DNA from: Pseudomonas sp. PSKL.D1
GTDB lineage: Bacteria; Pseudomonadota; Gammaproteobacteria; Pseudomonadales; Pseudomonadaceae
NCBI RefSeq assembly: GCF_028898945.1
Contig: NZ_CP118607.1
Coordinates: forward strand, 3,644,001-3,708,000
Reading direction: 5' to 3'
DNA length: 64,000 bases
The notes beneath the pieces were generated by a model. The model made no database searches. It saw only the letters and a program-made list of their open reading frames with translations, and had not been told where the DNA came from. The translations under genes were made by a program, and so were the position numbers. Position 1 is the stretch's first letter. Each line of letters starts with the position of its first letter. Positions 31,527 through 40,278 of this stretch are shown piece by piece.

Positions 31527-32177
31527 ATGCCCGAATCCCGCCCAGCCTCCCTCGCCCTGTCTGCCCTGCGCGGCAGCCTGATCGCCGCCCTGGTGGCCCT
31601 CGCCGCCCCCGTGCATGCCGAAGAGCCGGCCAGTGATGCGCGGTGGGTCAGTGACAGCCTGAGTACGTATGTGCGCAGTGGCCCGACCGATGGTCACCGT
31701 ATCGTCGGCACACTCAAATCCGGGCAGAAACTGACCCTGCTCGGCACCCAGGGCAATTACAGCCAGGTACGCGGGCAGAGCGGCGACGTGGTGTGGATCC
31801 TGTCCAACGACTTGCAGTCGGTTCCCGGCCAGACCGAGCGCCTGCCGCAACTGGACGCCCAAGTGGCTGAATTGTCCGGGCAACTCAAGACCATTGACGA
31901 CAGCTGGAAGACTCGCGTGCAAGGCATGCAGGAAACGCTGGATTCGCGTAAAAAACTGATCGACGAACTGGAAGCACGTAACACGGCCCTGAACGAACAG
32001 CTTGACCAGAGCCAGTCAACCCTGCGAGACACCCAGGCACGCCTGGGCGATGAGAACAAACAGGTGATGATGCGCTACATGGTGTATGGCGGCAGCATCG
32101 CCGGCGCGGGCCTGCTGGCGGGCTTGATCCTGCCGTCGCTGACCCGCGGGCGTAAAAAGAACGACCGCTGGTTCTGA
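31527..32177 (+). CDS. SH3-domain membrane protein, YgiM-like (TIGR04211)
   Basis: A 216-residue envelope protein. The signal peptide ends near HAEEP (residue 26). A bacterial SH3 domain covers about 32-92 (WVSDSLSTYVRSGPTDGHRIVGTLKSG). A coiled coil (about 95-180) leads to a C-terminal membrane helix (MVYGGSIAGAGLLAGLILP) and a basic tail. The layout is that of the YgiM/TIGR04211 family. An in-frame TTG six codons upstream is possible, but the ATG at 31527 starts a better signal peptide. Confidence 0.85.
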   Translation: MPESRPASLALSALRGSLIAALVALAAPVHAEEPASDARWVSDSLSTYVRSGPTDGHRIVGTLKSGQKLTLLGTQGNYSQVRGQSGDVVWILSNDLQSVPGQTERLPQLDAQVAELSGQLKTIDDSWKTRVQGMQETLDSRKKLIDELEARNTALNEQLDQSQSTLRDTQARLGDENKQVMMRYMVYGGSIAGAGLLAGLILPSLTRGRKKNDRWF

Positions 32178-32178
32178 T

Positions 32179-32871
32179 TCATGGCTCGCCCTGCAGGCGT
32201 TTGTTCCAGTCTTCGACCTGGCGCTGCTCCAGGCGGCGCTCCAGGGTTTTGCGCCACGACGGGACCAGCGGCAGGGCCAGGCACTCACTGAGTAATTCTG
32301 GCTCCAGACGCTTGTCGAACAGCACGGACGACAAGCGCGCGACCGACCAGGCCGCAAACTGGCGCTCGACCACCTGTAGGGTATCACCCGCCTGCGCCAC
32401 GCCTGGCTCCAGCACCCGGTAGTACCAGCCCGTGCGGCCGCTTTGCTGAACCCGCAGCGACATGTTCGCCACGTTGAAGCGGTCGTTGAGCTTCCAGCAG
32501 GGCATGCGGCCCTGGGACACTTCAAGCAACGCCGTGCCCACGCGGATGCGGTCGCCCAGGCAGATATCCTGCTCACACCAACCCAAGGTACTGAAGTTTT
32601 CGCCAAAAGCGCCCGGCTGGCTTAGCAACGCGTGTTCGCCCAGCTCTTCAGCCCACGCCTTGTAATGTTCACGGGGGTAATGGTGGATGGCCTTTTCGAT
32701 GCCACCGTGCACACGCAGGTCGCCCTGTTCGTCGCCTTCGATACCCAAAACGGTGACTTGGCGGGGGCCGGGCTGCGGGTGTTTGGCAATGGCGCTACGC
32801 GAGCCTGGGCGGGTGAAGGGTTGGGCGGTGCCTGTGAGCAAGTGGTCGAGAATGGGGTTGGCCTGGGGCAT
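32179..32871 (-). CDS. MOSC-domain protein, YiiM-like
   Basis: A 230-residue MOSC-domain protein, of the kind that handles N-hydroxylated bases with molybdenum cofactor. The MOSC core has GDEQGDLRVHGGIEKAIHHYPREHY near 50, GAFGENFSTLG, and the conserved Cys in QGRMPCWKLNDRF. A C-terminal helical extension (LSECLALPLVPSWRKTLERRLEQ) matches the YiiM 3-alpha domain. The start at 32871 (MPQANPIL) fits the family better than in-frame upstream ATGs. It converges on the SH3 gene with one base between stops. Confidence 0.88.
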   Translation of the reverse strand: MPQANPILDHLLTGTAQPFTRPGSRSAIAKHPQPGPRQVTVLGIEGDEQGDLRVHGGIEKAIHHYPREHYKAWAEELGEHALLSQPGAFGENFSTLGWCEQDICLGDRIRVGTALLEVSQGRMPCWKLNDRFNVANMSLRVQQSGRTGWYYRVLEPGVAQAGDTLQVVERQFAAWSVARLSSVLFDKRLEPELLSECLALPLVPSWRKTLERRLEQRQVEDWNKRLQGEP

Positions 32872-32944
32872 GGTAAAGGACCTCGTGGCGACTTGAAGGG
32901 GCAGACTACACGAGGTTGTGGGAATGTGCCGGAGTGTCATGCCA

Positions 32945-33007
32945 GCAGGAGCGGCGACGCGTGGCACCGGCTTTGCCGGTGATCGCGGCTGAAGCCGCTC
33001 CTGCAGG
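32945..33007. repeat. REP element pair (inverted)
   Basis: A hairpin-forming REP pair: CAGGAGCGG at one end and CCGCTCCTG at the other, with ACCGGCTTTGCCGGT between and the REP core GCGGCTGAAGCCGC. It fills most of the gap between the MOSC gene and the small exported-protein gene. Confidence 0.8.
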
Positions 33008-33012
33008 GGCGG

Positions 33013-33276
33013 TTACTTGCCGCGGGCTTTGTTGTAGATGGTCTTGGCCCGATCAGCCGAAGCCTGGCACTTGACCATGTCGCCCGACGCTTGCCCTTCC
33101 TTGGCCTGCTTGAGCAGCTCATGGTAGTCATGAGCCATGCCGCCATGAATTGCCTGGCCGTCGGTTTTCTGGATGTCTTCCAGCTCCTTGATCTTGGCCG
33201 CACAGTTACTTTCTGGGTCCGCATGCGCTGCAAAACTCAACACGGAAGCAATCACCAGCAGTGTCATGGATTTCAT
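33013..33276 (-). CDS. small exported protein with two Cys, unknown function
   Basis: An 87-residue periplasmic protein. The signal peptide ends at FAAHADP (about residue 19). The mature part is helical with Cys near 25 (ESNCAAKIKEL) and near 69 (MVKCQASAD), likely disulfide-bonded. CAGGAG precedes the ATG. It loosely resembles the DUF1090/YqjC kind of small periplasmic protein, but I am not sure of that. Confidence 0.7.
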   Translation of the reverse strand: MKSMTLLVIASVLSFAAHADPESNCAAKIKELEDIQKTDGQAIHGGMAHDYHELLKQAKEGQASGDMVKCQASADRAKTIYNKARGK

Positions 33277-33358
33277 GAATCGTTCTCCTGGGAAATCGGA
33301 ATGTTCATCGAGAAGCTTTCGGCTCGACGCAACAAAAAAGCATAGTTGGCCGCAGCCT

Positions 33359-34279
33359 TCAGCGCGAAAGGCGTGCACGCTCGGTGAACAGGTAATCGAT
33401 GAAAACCCGCACCCGCAACGGCATGTGCCGGGCTTGCGGGTAGATGAGCATGAACGGGCGCGACGTACCGCCGTAGTCGCCCAGCACCTCGACCAGTTCG
33501 CCAGTAGCCAGCGCATCCGCCACGGTGAAGCGGTAGGCCTGCATCACACCGCCGCCATGGCGCACCAGCGTCGCCGTGGCCAGGAAGTCGCCCAGGCACG
33601 TCACACTGCCCTGGGTTTGCACTTCGAACTCGCGGCCATCCCGGCAAAAGCTCCAGCGCGGCCGCCGGCCACTGCTGGCCAGTTCGAACTGGATACACTC
33701 GTGCCGGGTGAGGTCTTCCGGCGCCTGGGGTGTACCCATGCGTGCCAGGTAGCCTGGCGTGGCTACCACGACCAGTTCGGCATCTTCCAGCCGACGGGCA
33801 ACCAGGCGCGAATCATCCGGCTCGCGGCCACGAATGGCGAGGTCAAAATGTTCCTCTGCGAAATCGACATTGCGATTGCTCACATGAACGTCCACCTGCA
33901 CCTGCGGGTAACGCTGACGAAAGCCCGGCAGCAGCGGCAACAGCCGATGGTGGGCGTAGGGTGTGGGTGCACTGATGCGCAACCGGCCGCTGGGTAGCGC
34001 TTGCCCGCCCGTAACCTGACGCTCCGCTTCGACCAGTTGGCCCAGTGCCTGCCGACACTGCTGGTAATACGCCACACCGGCATCGGACAGGCGCATCTGC
34101 CGCGTGGTGCGCACGAACAACCTTACGCCCAGGCGCTCTTCCAGGCGCGCCACGCTACGGCTGACCGCCGCTGGGGTAACCCCCGCCTCGCTGGCGGCAG
34201 CCGTAAAACTGCCATGGTCTGCCGCCAGGCAAAACAATTCCAGGCTGCCGAGTTGAAGGTCATCGAAGTGGCGGGTCAT
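33359..34279 (-). CDS. LysR-family regulator
   Basis: A 306-residue regulator with the N-terminal helix-turn-helix LELFCLAADHGSFTAAASEAGVTPAAVSRSVARLE (about 12-46) and a CrgA-type C-terminal domain (RLRISAPTPYAHHRLLPLLPGF). The ATG at 34279 gives the usual family lead. It is divergent from the SDR gene across 123 bp, which contains CGATGTATCG (34299-34308), so it probably controls the SDR/tautomerase pair. Confidence 0.9.
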   Translation of the reverse strand: MTRHFDDLQLGSLELFCLAADHGSFTAAASEAGVTPAAVSRSVARLEERLGVRLFVRTTRQMRLSDAGVAYYQQCRQALGQLVEAERQVTGGQALPSGRLRISAPTPYAHHRLLPLLPGFRQRYPQVQVDVHVSNRNVDFAEEHFDLAIRGREPDDSRLVARRLEDAELVVVATPGYLARMGTPQAPEDLTRHECIQFELASSGRRPRWSFCRDGREFEVQTQGSVTCLGDFLATATLVRHGGGVMQAYRFTVADALATGELVEVLGDYGGTSRPFMLIYPQARHMPLRVRVFIDYLFTERARLSR

Positions 34280-34402
34280 GGTGGCTCTATTGATTACACG
34301 ATGTATCGATTGAAATGCCATGCGCCTCATTTTTCAAGCACAGGTTGCATTTTACAGTGGCCCCACATCGAGCCGACGGCTCATCCACTGGAGCATGCGA
34401 CC

Positions 34403-35137
34403 ATGAACAAACCAAGAACAGTCATCATCACCGGGGCCTCCAGCGGCCTGGGCTTCGCACTCGCCGAGGCCTTCCTTGGGCGCGGCGACAATGTAGTCGG
34501 CAACGCCCGCAGCCAGGACCGCCTGGACGAGGCTGGCGTGCGCCTGGGCCAAACCCGGCGCTTTATCGGTGTGGCGGGTGACATTGCCGAGGCGGCGACC
34601 GCGCACCGGCTGCTTGCCGCTGCCCGCGAGGCATTTGGTGGCGTGGATATCCTGATCAACAACGCCGGAATCTTCATCCCCAAACCGGTTGGCGAATACA
34701 CCGAAGCCGACGTCGATGCGCTGGTCGGCACCAACCTCAAGGGCTTCTTCTACCCCTCCCAGGCAGCAGCACGGATCATGGCCGCGCAAGGGCACGGCCA
34801 GATCATCGCCATTACTGCGTCAATCGCCCTGCAGCCAGACACCCGCGTGCCCGCCTTGCTGCCGGTACTGGTCAAAGGTGGCCTGAACCAGGCGGTGAAA
34901 GCGTTGGCCCTGGAACTGGCGGCCAGCGGTGTGCAGGTGAACGCTGTGGCGCCCGGGATCATCGACACCCCGCTGCACAGCGGCGCTGTCGAAGGCATGG
35001 GCGCACTGTCCCCCAGCGGCCGCACCGGCTCGCCCAAGGATGTGGTCGACGCGGTGCTGTACCTTGCCGATGCCCGCTTTGTCAGCGGCACCATACTGCC
35101 GGTGGACGGTGGCAGCACTGCCGGCACCTGGCATTGA
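34403..35137 (+). CDS. short-chain dehydrogenase/reductase-like, catalytic Tyr missing
   Basis: A 244-residue SDR. The cofactor motif GASSGLG (11-17), NNAG (87-90), active-site N111 and S140 are present. The catalytic YxxxK is not: the Lys is at 158 (LVKGG), and residue 154, where Tyr belongs, is Pro. The C-terminal PVDGGSTAG is normal. It may have lost or shifted its chemistry. It is cotranscribed with a tautomerase gene 18 bp downstream and divergent from a LysR gene. Confidence 0.85.
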   Translation: MNKPRTVIITGASSGLGFALAEAFLGRGDNVVGNARSQDRLDEAGVRLGQTRRFIGVAGDIAEAATAHRLLAAAREAFGGVDILINNAGIFIPKPVGEYTEADVDALVGTNLKGFFYPSQAAARIMAAQGHGQIIAITASIALQPDTRVPALLPVLVKGGLNQAVKALALELAASGVQVNAVAPGIIDTPLHSGAVEGMGALSPSGRTGSPKDVVDAVLYLADARFVSGTILPVDGGSTAGTWH

Positions 35138-35155
35138 TCACGAGGAGTACCGGAC

Positions 35156-35362
35156 ATGCCGTACGTTCATATTCGCGTCACCAATGAGGGCGTTACTGCC
35201 GAACACAAGCGCATGCTGATCGAGGGCACCACACGCATGCTCGAACAGGTGCTGGGCAAGCCGCCGGCAAGCACCTTCGTGGTTATAGAGGAAGTGCCCA
35301 CCGACAATTGGGGAGTCGGCGGGGAAACGGTGACGAGGTTGAGGCAGCGCGAGCAGGGCTGA
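35156..35362 (+). CDS. 4-oxalocrotonate tautomerase family protein
   Basis: A 68-residue protein. The N-terminal Pro that acts as catalytic base after Met removal is present (MPYVHIRVTNEG). GTTRMLEQVLGKPPASTFVVIEEVPTDNWGVGG continues the family pattern. It follows the SDR gene by 18 bp. Its stop directly abuts the stop of the convergent LysR gene at 35363. Confidence 0.9.
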   Translation: MPYVHIRVTNEGVTAEHKRMLIEGTTRMLEQVLGKPPASTFVVIEEVPTDNWGVGGETVTRLRQREQG

Positions 35363-36244
35363 CTATTGCCGCAGTTGCTCCAGTGCAGCAAGCACATGGC
35401 TGGTGGCACGCTCCACCGCGCCCTCACGGCAGGCAATACCCAATTGCCGCCACAACCCGGGCAGCAATGGCCGGCGGGCGATACGCCGATCCAGTGGCTC
35501 GGCTTCGCCCTCCTGCGGTAGCAGCGTCGCGCCATAGCCCGCGCCAACCAGGCTCTTGATCGCGTCGTTATAGTTCAGCTCGATTCGCGGCTCCGGGAAC
35601 AGGCCCGCGGCCGCGAACCAGTCGCCGGTCACCCGCGACAATTGCGTGCTGCTGTCGTTGAGAATCAACGCCCTCTGCCCCAGCCATTGCGGGGTGACAC
35701 TGGCCGGAGGCTGCCAGTCGGCCGGCACATAGGCAAGGATCGGGTCGCGCCGCCAAGGTGTGACCTTGACGCCCTTGCCAGCCAGCGTCGGCAACGCCAC
35801 CAGGCCAATGTCCAGGCTGCCCTCGCGTAACCGCGCCAGTGAAGCCTGGGAGGTCAGCACCTGCACCTGCACATCGATGCCCGGGTGCGCCAGGCGCAAC
35901 TGCTCCAGCGCCTTGGGCAGCAGGTGGGCGATGGCACCGGTCGAAGCGCCCAGGCGAACGCGGCCGGTCAACCCTTCGACTTGCCGTCGCACCTCGTCCA
36001 GCGCCAGGTCCGCATCGGCTAACAGGCGGCGGGCCCGGGCCAGCAAGGTTTCGCCGATGGCCGTGGGGCGGATCTGATTGCGGTTGCGAGTCAGCAGTGG
36101 CGCTCCGACCCGGGCCTCAAGCTCCGCCACGTGGAGGCTGATGGTGGGCGGCGCGAGGTTGAGTTGCCGGGCGGCTTCGGCGAAGGAGCCGTGGTCAGCG
36201 ATGAGGACAAGCGTGCGCAGGCGGTCGAGGCTGATTTCCCGCAT
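35363..36244 (-). CDS. LysR-family regulator
   Basis: A 293-residue regulator with the helix-turn-helix LRTLVLIADHGSFAEAARQLNLAPPTISLHVAELEARVG (about 9-47) and a standard effector domain (VRLGASTGAIAHLLPKALEQLR). It is divergent from argC. The palindrome at 36270-36286 contains a T-N11-A LysR box, so argC is a likely target along with itself. Confidence 0.9.
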   Translation of the reverse strand: MREISLDRLRTLVLIADHGSFAEAARQLNLAPPTISLHVAELEARVGAPLLTRNRNQIRPTAIGETLLARARRLLADADLALDEVRRQVEGLTGRVRLGASTGAIAHLLPKALEQLRLAHPGIDVQVQVLTSQASLARLREGSLDIGLVALPTLAGKGVKVTPWRRDPILAYVPADWQPPASVTPQWLGQRALILNDSSTQLSRVTGDWFAAAGLFPEPRIELNYNDAIKSLVGAGYGATLLPQEGEAEPLDRRIARRPLLPGLWRQLGIACREGAVERATSHVLAALEQLRQ

Positions 36245-36269
36245 GAAGTGGAGCCGTGCGTTGATTCAA

Positions 36270-36286
36270 GTTCATGAAATATGAAC
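36270..36286. promoter_or_regulatory. LysR-type box between LysR gene and argC
   Basis: GTTCAT-GAAAT-ATGAAC has perfect 6-base arms and contains TCATGAAATATGA, a T-N11-A motif. It is 25 bases upstream of the LysR start and about 80 upstream of argC. A related half (ATCATGAAATTCAA) follows at 36293-36306, as in two-site LysR promoters. Confidence 0.55.
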
Positions 36287-36365
36287 ATGCCGATCATGAA
36301 ATTCAAATTTTCTTTATCTCGCTTGCGACGGACCATAGGTTATCCCCCACGACCGGACCCTGCCC

Positions 36366-37307
36366 ATGCACACCCCTGTTGTATTCATCGATGGCGACCA
36401 AGGCACTACTGGCCTGCAAATCCACGCCCGCCTGCAAGGGCGTGACGATCTGCGTCTGCTGACGCTGCCAGAACACGAACGCAAAAACCCGCAGCGCCGG
36501 CGCGAGGCGATCAACAGCGCCGACATCGCCCTGCTCTGCCTGCCCGACGATGCTGCCCGTGAGGCGGTGGCCGCCATCCACAACCCGGCTGTGCGGGTCA
36601 TTGATGCCAGTTCGGCACACCGCACGGCACCGGGCTGGGTATACGGCCTGCCAGAACTCGACGAACATCAGGCCGAACACATCGCCCGGGCCAAGCGTGT
36701 GAGCAACCCCGGTTGCTACCCAACCGGTGCCATCGCCCTGCTGCGTCCGCTGGTCAAGGCCGGCCTTGTCCCTGCCGACTATCCGCTGAGCATCCATGCC
36801 ATTTCGGGCTATTCCGGCGGTGGCCGTGCCGCTGTCGAACGGCATGAGTCGCCAGGCATGGTACAAGCGCCCACCCTGCAACTGTATGGCCTGGAACTGG
36901 CGCACAAGCACGTACCCGAGATCCAGCAACATGCCGGTTTGTCGGCTCGGCCGATGTTCCTGCCCGGTTATGCCGCCTATCGGCAGGGTATCGTCCTGAG
37001 CATCCCGCTGCAGCTGTGCCTGTTGCCTGGCCGCGTCAGTGCGGAGCAGTTGCAGGCCTGCCTTGAGCAGCACTATCAAGGTGCACGGCACGTGCAGGTG
37101 ATGCCACTGCATCACCAAGGCCCGGCCACGCCCTTGAACCCGGAAGTGCTGAACGACAGCAACGACCTGCGCCTGGCGCTGTATGCCAACGCTGAACATG
37201 GTCAGGTGCTGTTGACGGCCATTTTCGACAACCTGGGTAAAGGTGCATCTGGCGCGGCAGTGCAGAACCTCGACCTGATGCTCGCGGCACTGCAGGCACA
37301 AGGCTGA
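36366..37307 (+). CDS. argC: N-acetyl-gamma-glutamyl-phosphate reductase, type 2
   Basis: A 313-residue enzyme that reduces N-acetyl-glutamyl phosphate to the semialdehyde in arginine synthesis. The short type 2 form is recognised by its length, the N-terminal [17 protein letters not shown] and the catalytic-Cys motif NPGCYPTGA (C117). [11 protein letters not shown] and [14 protein letters not shown] also fit. Pseudomonas commonly carries a longer type 1 argC as well, so this may be the second copy, here under LysR control. Confidence 0.93.
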   Translation: MHTPVVFIDGDQGTTGLQIHARLQGRDDLRLLTLPEHERKNPQRRREAINSADIALLCLPDDAAREAVAAIHNPAVRVIDASSAHRTAPGWVYGLPELDEHQAEHIARAKRVSNPGCYPTGAIALLRPLVKAGLVPADYPLSIHAISGYSGGGRAAVERHESPGMVQAPTLQLYGLELAHKHVPEIQQHAGLSARPMFLPGYAAYRQGIVLSIPLQLCLLPGRVSAEQLQACLEQHYQGARHVQVMPLHHQGPATPLNPEVLNDSNDLRLALYANAEHGQVLLTAIFDNLGKGASGAAVQNLDLMLAALQAQG

Positions 37308-37314
37308 TAAACTG

Positions 37315-37350
37315 TGCACCCCGCGCCAACCCGGCACGGGGTGCATTTAT
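37315..37350 (+). terminator. hairpin after argC
   Basis: TGCACCCCG and CGGGGTGCA form a perfect 9-bp stem with a 13-base loop, followed by TTTAT. The T run is short, so termination may be partial and the GNAT gene may be read through. Confidence 0.5.
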
Positions 37351-37372
37351 AGCAGCCGGAGCCCGTCCACTG

Positions 37373-38059
37373 ATGTTCATCCTGAGCCGCCTCGACAGCG
37401 TGCCGCCCGAGTCCTTCCAGAACCAGATCCGTGAACTGGTGATTCATCACGTCAGCACGCTGAGCAGTGTCGCCATCCGCGCAGACAACCCCTTGTACCC
37501 GCTGTATCAATACGGGGTGGGCATGGAGGTTCATCAGTACCTGCAAGCCCTGGACGGCACCCGCGGGTTGGCGGTGGAACTTACGCTCGCACTGGATGCG
37601 CACGCGCCCGACCAGTTGCTGGGTTTTGCCCTGACGCTTCCTGCGCAGGACAACCCCCTGGCCTGCGCCGTGGCATTTCTGGCCGTGCTGCCCAGCCATC
37701 GGCGCCAGGGCATTGCCCGCGCGCTACTGGCCGATGCGCAGACGCGTTACAGCAGCGTCGAACTGAGCGCCTTTGCCAGCCAGGTGCCGTGGTTTGAGGC
37801 CATGGGTATGCAGGCAGTGGCAACCAGTGGGCCGCAAGTGCTGATGAGCAGCACCGGGCAGGCCAGCGGGGCGCTGATAGGGCGCGTGGACATTGCGCCC
37901 ATTTATCAAACCACCGAAATCCATCAAATTCACACCTACCTGCTCAATCAGCAGGGGGAAGAAGCGATGGTTGAAGCTGAATCGCAGCGCGATGAGTGGC
38001 TGGATGAATTGGCGGTACAGGCAAAGGACTGTGTGAAGCAGCGCAAGACAGTCCATTGA
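37373..38059 (+). CDS. GNAT-family N-acetyltransferase
   Basis: A 228-residue protein with the acetyl-CoA-binding signature LAVLPSHRRQGIARALLADA (about 101-120) and a following WFEAMGM segment. The C-terminal 70 residues are charged and helical, beyond the usual GNAT fold (EEAMVEAESQRDEWLDELAVQAKD). The substrate is unknown. Closeness to argC is suggestive of amino-acid metabolism but no more. Confidence 0.82.
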   Translation: MFILSRLDSVPPESFQNQIRELVIHHVSTLSSVAIRADNPLYPLYQYGVGMEVHQYLQALDGTRGLAVELTLALDAHAPDQLLGFALTLPAQDNPLACAVAFLAVLPSHRRQGIARALLADAQTRYSSVELSAFASQVPWFEAMGMQAVATSGPQVLMSSTGQASGALIGRVDIAPIYQTTEIHQIHTYLLNQQGEEAMVEAESQRDEWLDELAVQAKDCVKQRKTVH

Positions 38060-38113
38060 GCGAATGGCCCGTGGCGGGGCAAGCCTGCCTTTGCCCGCCT
38101 TAGGGCCACAGCT

Positions 38114-38656
38114 TCATTCCAGCTGACTGACCGCGATCTCCCCACCCCCCTTCCCATCCCGTCGCTCACACATCCAGTCATTGACCTTCTGCCCGAATTC
38201 GGAGGGAGCCTTGCGCCCGAAGCGTCGCGCCAGGTCCAGAATGGTTTGCTGCGCCAAGGCTTCTTCCATGCGCTTCTGCGCCCCCAGCATCACGGCGTGA
38301 ATCGCACAGGTGCCCTCGGTCGCCCAACCCGGCGGTGAGCCTTCGAACAATGTGCAGCGGCCACGAATTTCGCGGCAATCGAAGATCTTCTTCGGGCCGT
38401 CGATGGCGTTGACGATGTCCAGCACGGTGATTTCATCCGACGGCCGCGCCAGGCGGAAACCACCCCGCACGCCTTCGGTCGCCACCACCAGTTTGGCCCG
38501 CGCCAGCTTGGTGAAGACCTTGGCCAGGTACTCCTGTGGCACGCCCTGCAGCTCTGCAAGGTCGCGCACGCTGGAGTCACGGGTATCACCCCGTTCATCC
38601 ACCAGATACAGCAGGCAATGGATGCCGTATTCGACACCGGCACTGTAGAGCGACAT
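38114..38656 (-). CDS. Rrf2-family regulator with three-Cys cluster
   Basis: A 180-residue regulator. The Rrf2 winged helix is clear (MSLYSAGVEYGIHCLLYLVD, then VPQEYLAKVFTKLARAKLVVATEGVRGGFRLAR). Three cysteines at C94, C101 and C117 occupy the place of the Fe-S ligands of IscR/NsrR, with longer spacing (CX6CX15C). It could sense iron-sulfur status, NO or redox. It is divergent from an NDH-2-like gene, and an 11-bp inverted repeat lies between them. Confidence 0.9.
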   Translation of the reverse strand: MSLYSAGVEYGIHCLLYLVDERGDTRDSSVRDLAELQGVPQEYLAKVFTKLARAKLVVATEGVRGGFRLARPSDEITVLDIVNAIDGPKKIFDCREIRGRCTLFEGSPPGWATEGTCAIHAVMLGAQKRMEEALAQQTILDLARRFGRKAPSEFGQKVNDWMCERRDGKGGGEIAVSQLE

Positions 38657-38769
38657 AAATATCTCCGACTAGCTTTGTCGCAAATAGTACGCCTAATCCA
38701 GTCGACTGACAAAACGCAATTCAGCATTTCGTCGGGGAGAAACGCTAAACGGAGAAAAAGCTTGCAAGG

Positions 38770-38800
38770 AATAACTACGATCAATACAGTCGTAGTTATT
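38770..38800. promoter_or_regulatory. 11-bp inverted repeat, candidate Rrf2 operator
   Basis: AATAACTACGA, nine bases (TCAATACAG), then TCGTAGTTATT: perfect 11-base arms, ending 51 bases upstream of the oxidoreductase start and in the region divergent to the Rrf2 gene. Arm length matches known Rrf2-family operators. It is not followed by a T run, so a terminator role is unlikely. Confidence 0.65.
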
Positions 38801-38851
38801 CGAGAGGCACACACAATCCCTCGAAGCCCCTTTTCCCTGCGGAGCATCCTC

Positions 38852-40048
38852 ATGAAATCGAACATTCTGATCATCGGTGCCGGCTTTGCCGGTGTCTGGA
38901 GCGCCTTGAGCGCCGCACGCCTGCTGGACCAGGCGCAACGTGACGACCTGAGCATCAGCGTGCTGGCCCCGCAGGCTGAACTGCGCATCCGCCCACGCTT
39001 CTACGAAGCTGACGCGCATACCTTGAAAGCTCCCGTTGGTGAACTGTTCGAAGCCGTTGGCGTGCATTTCATCAGTGGTAATGTCGAGGCGATCGACGCC
39101 AGCGCCCGCAGCGTCGGCTACACCGACAGCAACGGCCAGCAGCAACAGATCGGTTATGACCGCCTGATCCTCGCCGCCGGCAGCCAGGTAGCACGCCCTG
39201 CCGTGCCAGGCCTTGCCGAACACACTTTCGATGTCGACCAGATGGAGTCGGCAGTACGCCTGGAGCAACACTTGGTCGGCCTGGCCGCCCTGCCCGCCTC
39301 CCCTGCCCGCAATACCGTGGTGGTATGCGGTGGCGGCTTCACCGGCATCGAAACCGCCACCGAAATGCCCGTAAGGCTGCGCGCCATCCTGGGTAACGAT
39401 GTGCGGGTGCTGCTGGTCGACCGTGGCGCCAGCATTGGTGCGGCGCTGGGCGCGGGCATTACACCGTCGATAGTCGCCGCTTCCGAACAGGCGGGCGTCG
39501 AGTGGTTGACCAGCACCTGCGTGGTGGCAGTCGATGCCGGGGGCGTTACCCTCGACAATGGCGAGTACATCGCCAGCAAGACGGTTATCTGGACCGTGGG
39601 CGTCAAGGCCAGCCCGCTGACTGCACAGATTGCCGGTGAGCGCGACAACTTCGGCCGCCTGAAGGTCGACGACCACCTCAAGGTAGTGGGCCAGGAGCAC
39701 ATTTATGCCACCGGTGACACCGCTTGGGCCGCAGTCGACGAAATCGGCAACCATGCCCTGATGACCTGCCAGCACGCCATCCCGATGGGCCGCCACAGCG
39801 GCAACAACGCAATGGCAGACCTGCTGGGCATAGCGCCTGTGGTGTACCGCCAGCCCAAGTACGTCACCTGCCTGGACTTGGGTGAATGGGGTGCCGCCTA
39901 TAGCGAAGGCTGGGAGCGCGAATTGAAACTGCACGGCCAGGAGGGCAAAAACCTGAAGCGCCAGATCAACTCGGTGTGGATCTACCCGCCAGCAGCTGAT
40001 CGCGCCTTGGCACTGGCCGCTGCCGACCCGCAGATCGCGATCGTTTAA
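38852..40048 (+). CDS. NDH-2-like NAD(P)/FAD oxidoreductase
   Basis: A 398-residue pyridine-nucleotide-disulfide-fold flavoprotein. The FAD motif NILIIGAGFAGVWSAL opens it; a second dinucleotide motif VVVCGGGFTGIETATEM is near residue 160; and the FAD-closing motif IYATGDTAW is near 285. The layout matches type II NADH dehydrogenase and related quinone reductases. The ATG at 38852 directly precedes the FAD motif. Divergence from an Rrf2 gene suggests redox or Fe-S-responsive control. There is no clear C-terminal membrane helix. Confidence 0.87.
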   Translation: MKSNILIIGAGFAGVWSALSAARLLDQAQRDDLSISVLAPQAELRIRPRFYEADAHTLKAPVGELFEAVGVHFISGNVEAIDASARSVGYTDSNGQQQQIGYDRLILAAGSQVARPAVPGLAEHTFDVDQMESAVRLEQHLVGLAALPASPARNTVVVCGGGFTGIETATEMPVRLRAILGNDVRVLLVDRGASIGAALGAGITPSIVAASEQAGVEWLTSTCVVAVDAGGVTLDNGEYIASKTVIWTVGVKASPLTAQIAGERDNFGRLKVDDHLKVVGQEHIYATGDTAWAAVDEIGNHALMTCQHAIPMGRHSGNNAMADLLGIAPVVYRQPKYVTCLDLGEWGAAYSEGWERELKLHGQEGKNLKRQINSVWIYPPAADRALALAAADPQIAIV

Positions 40049-40061
40049 CGGCTAAATCCTG

Positions 40062-40105
40062 ACAAATCCGTCAACAAATGACGGATTTGTTGGGTTTTGT
40101 CTTTT
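40062..40105 (+). terminator. rho-independent terminator after the oxidoreductase gene
   Basis: ACAAATCCGTCA, loop ACAAA, TGACGGATTTGT make a perfect 12-bp stem, followed by TGGGTTTTGTCTTTT. It lies 14 bases after the stop codon. Confidence 0.8.
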
Positions 40106-40278
40106 CATTGAATGACTGGTCAATATTGATGGCCATATGGCATCATTCAAATCAAAAAACATTCAAAAGGGTGAGGAACACACTAAAACCGCAGCGCATC
40201 GAGGGCCTGGCACAAATCCGTGACCCGGCCTCCCGTCCATGCTCTTGACGCCTGCACGCCACCGTCAAGGAGCATTCC

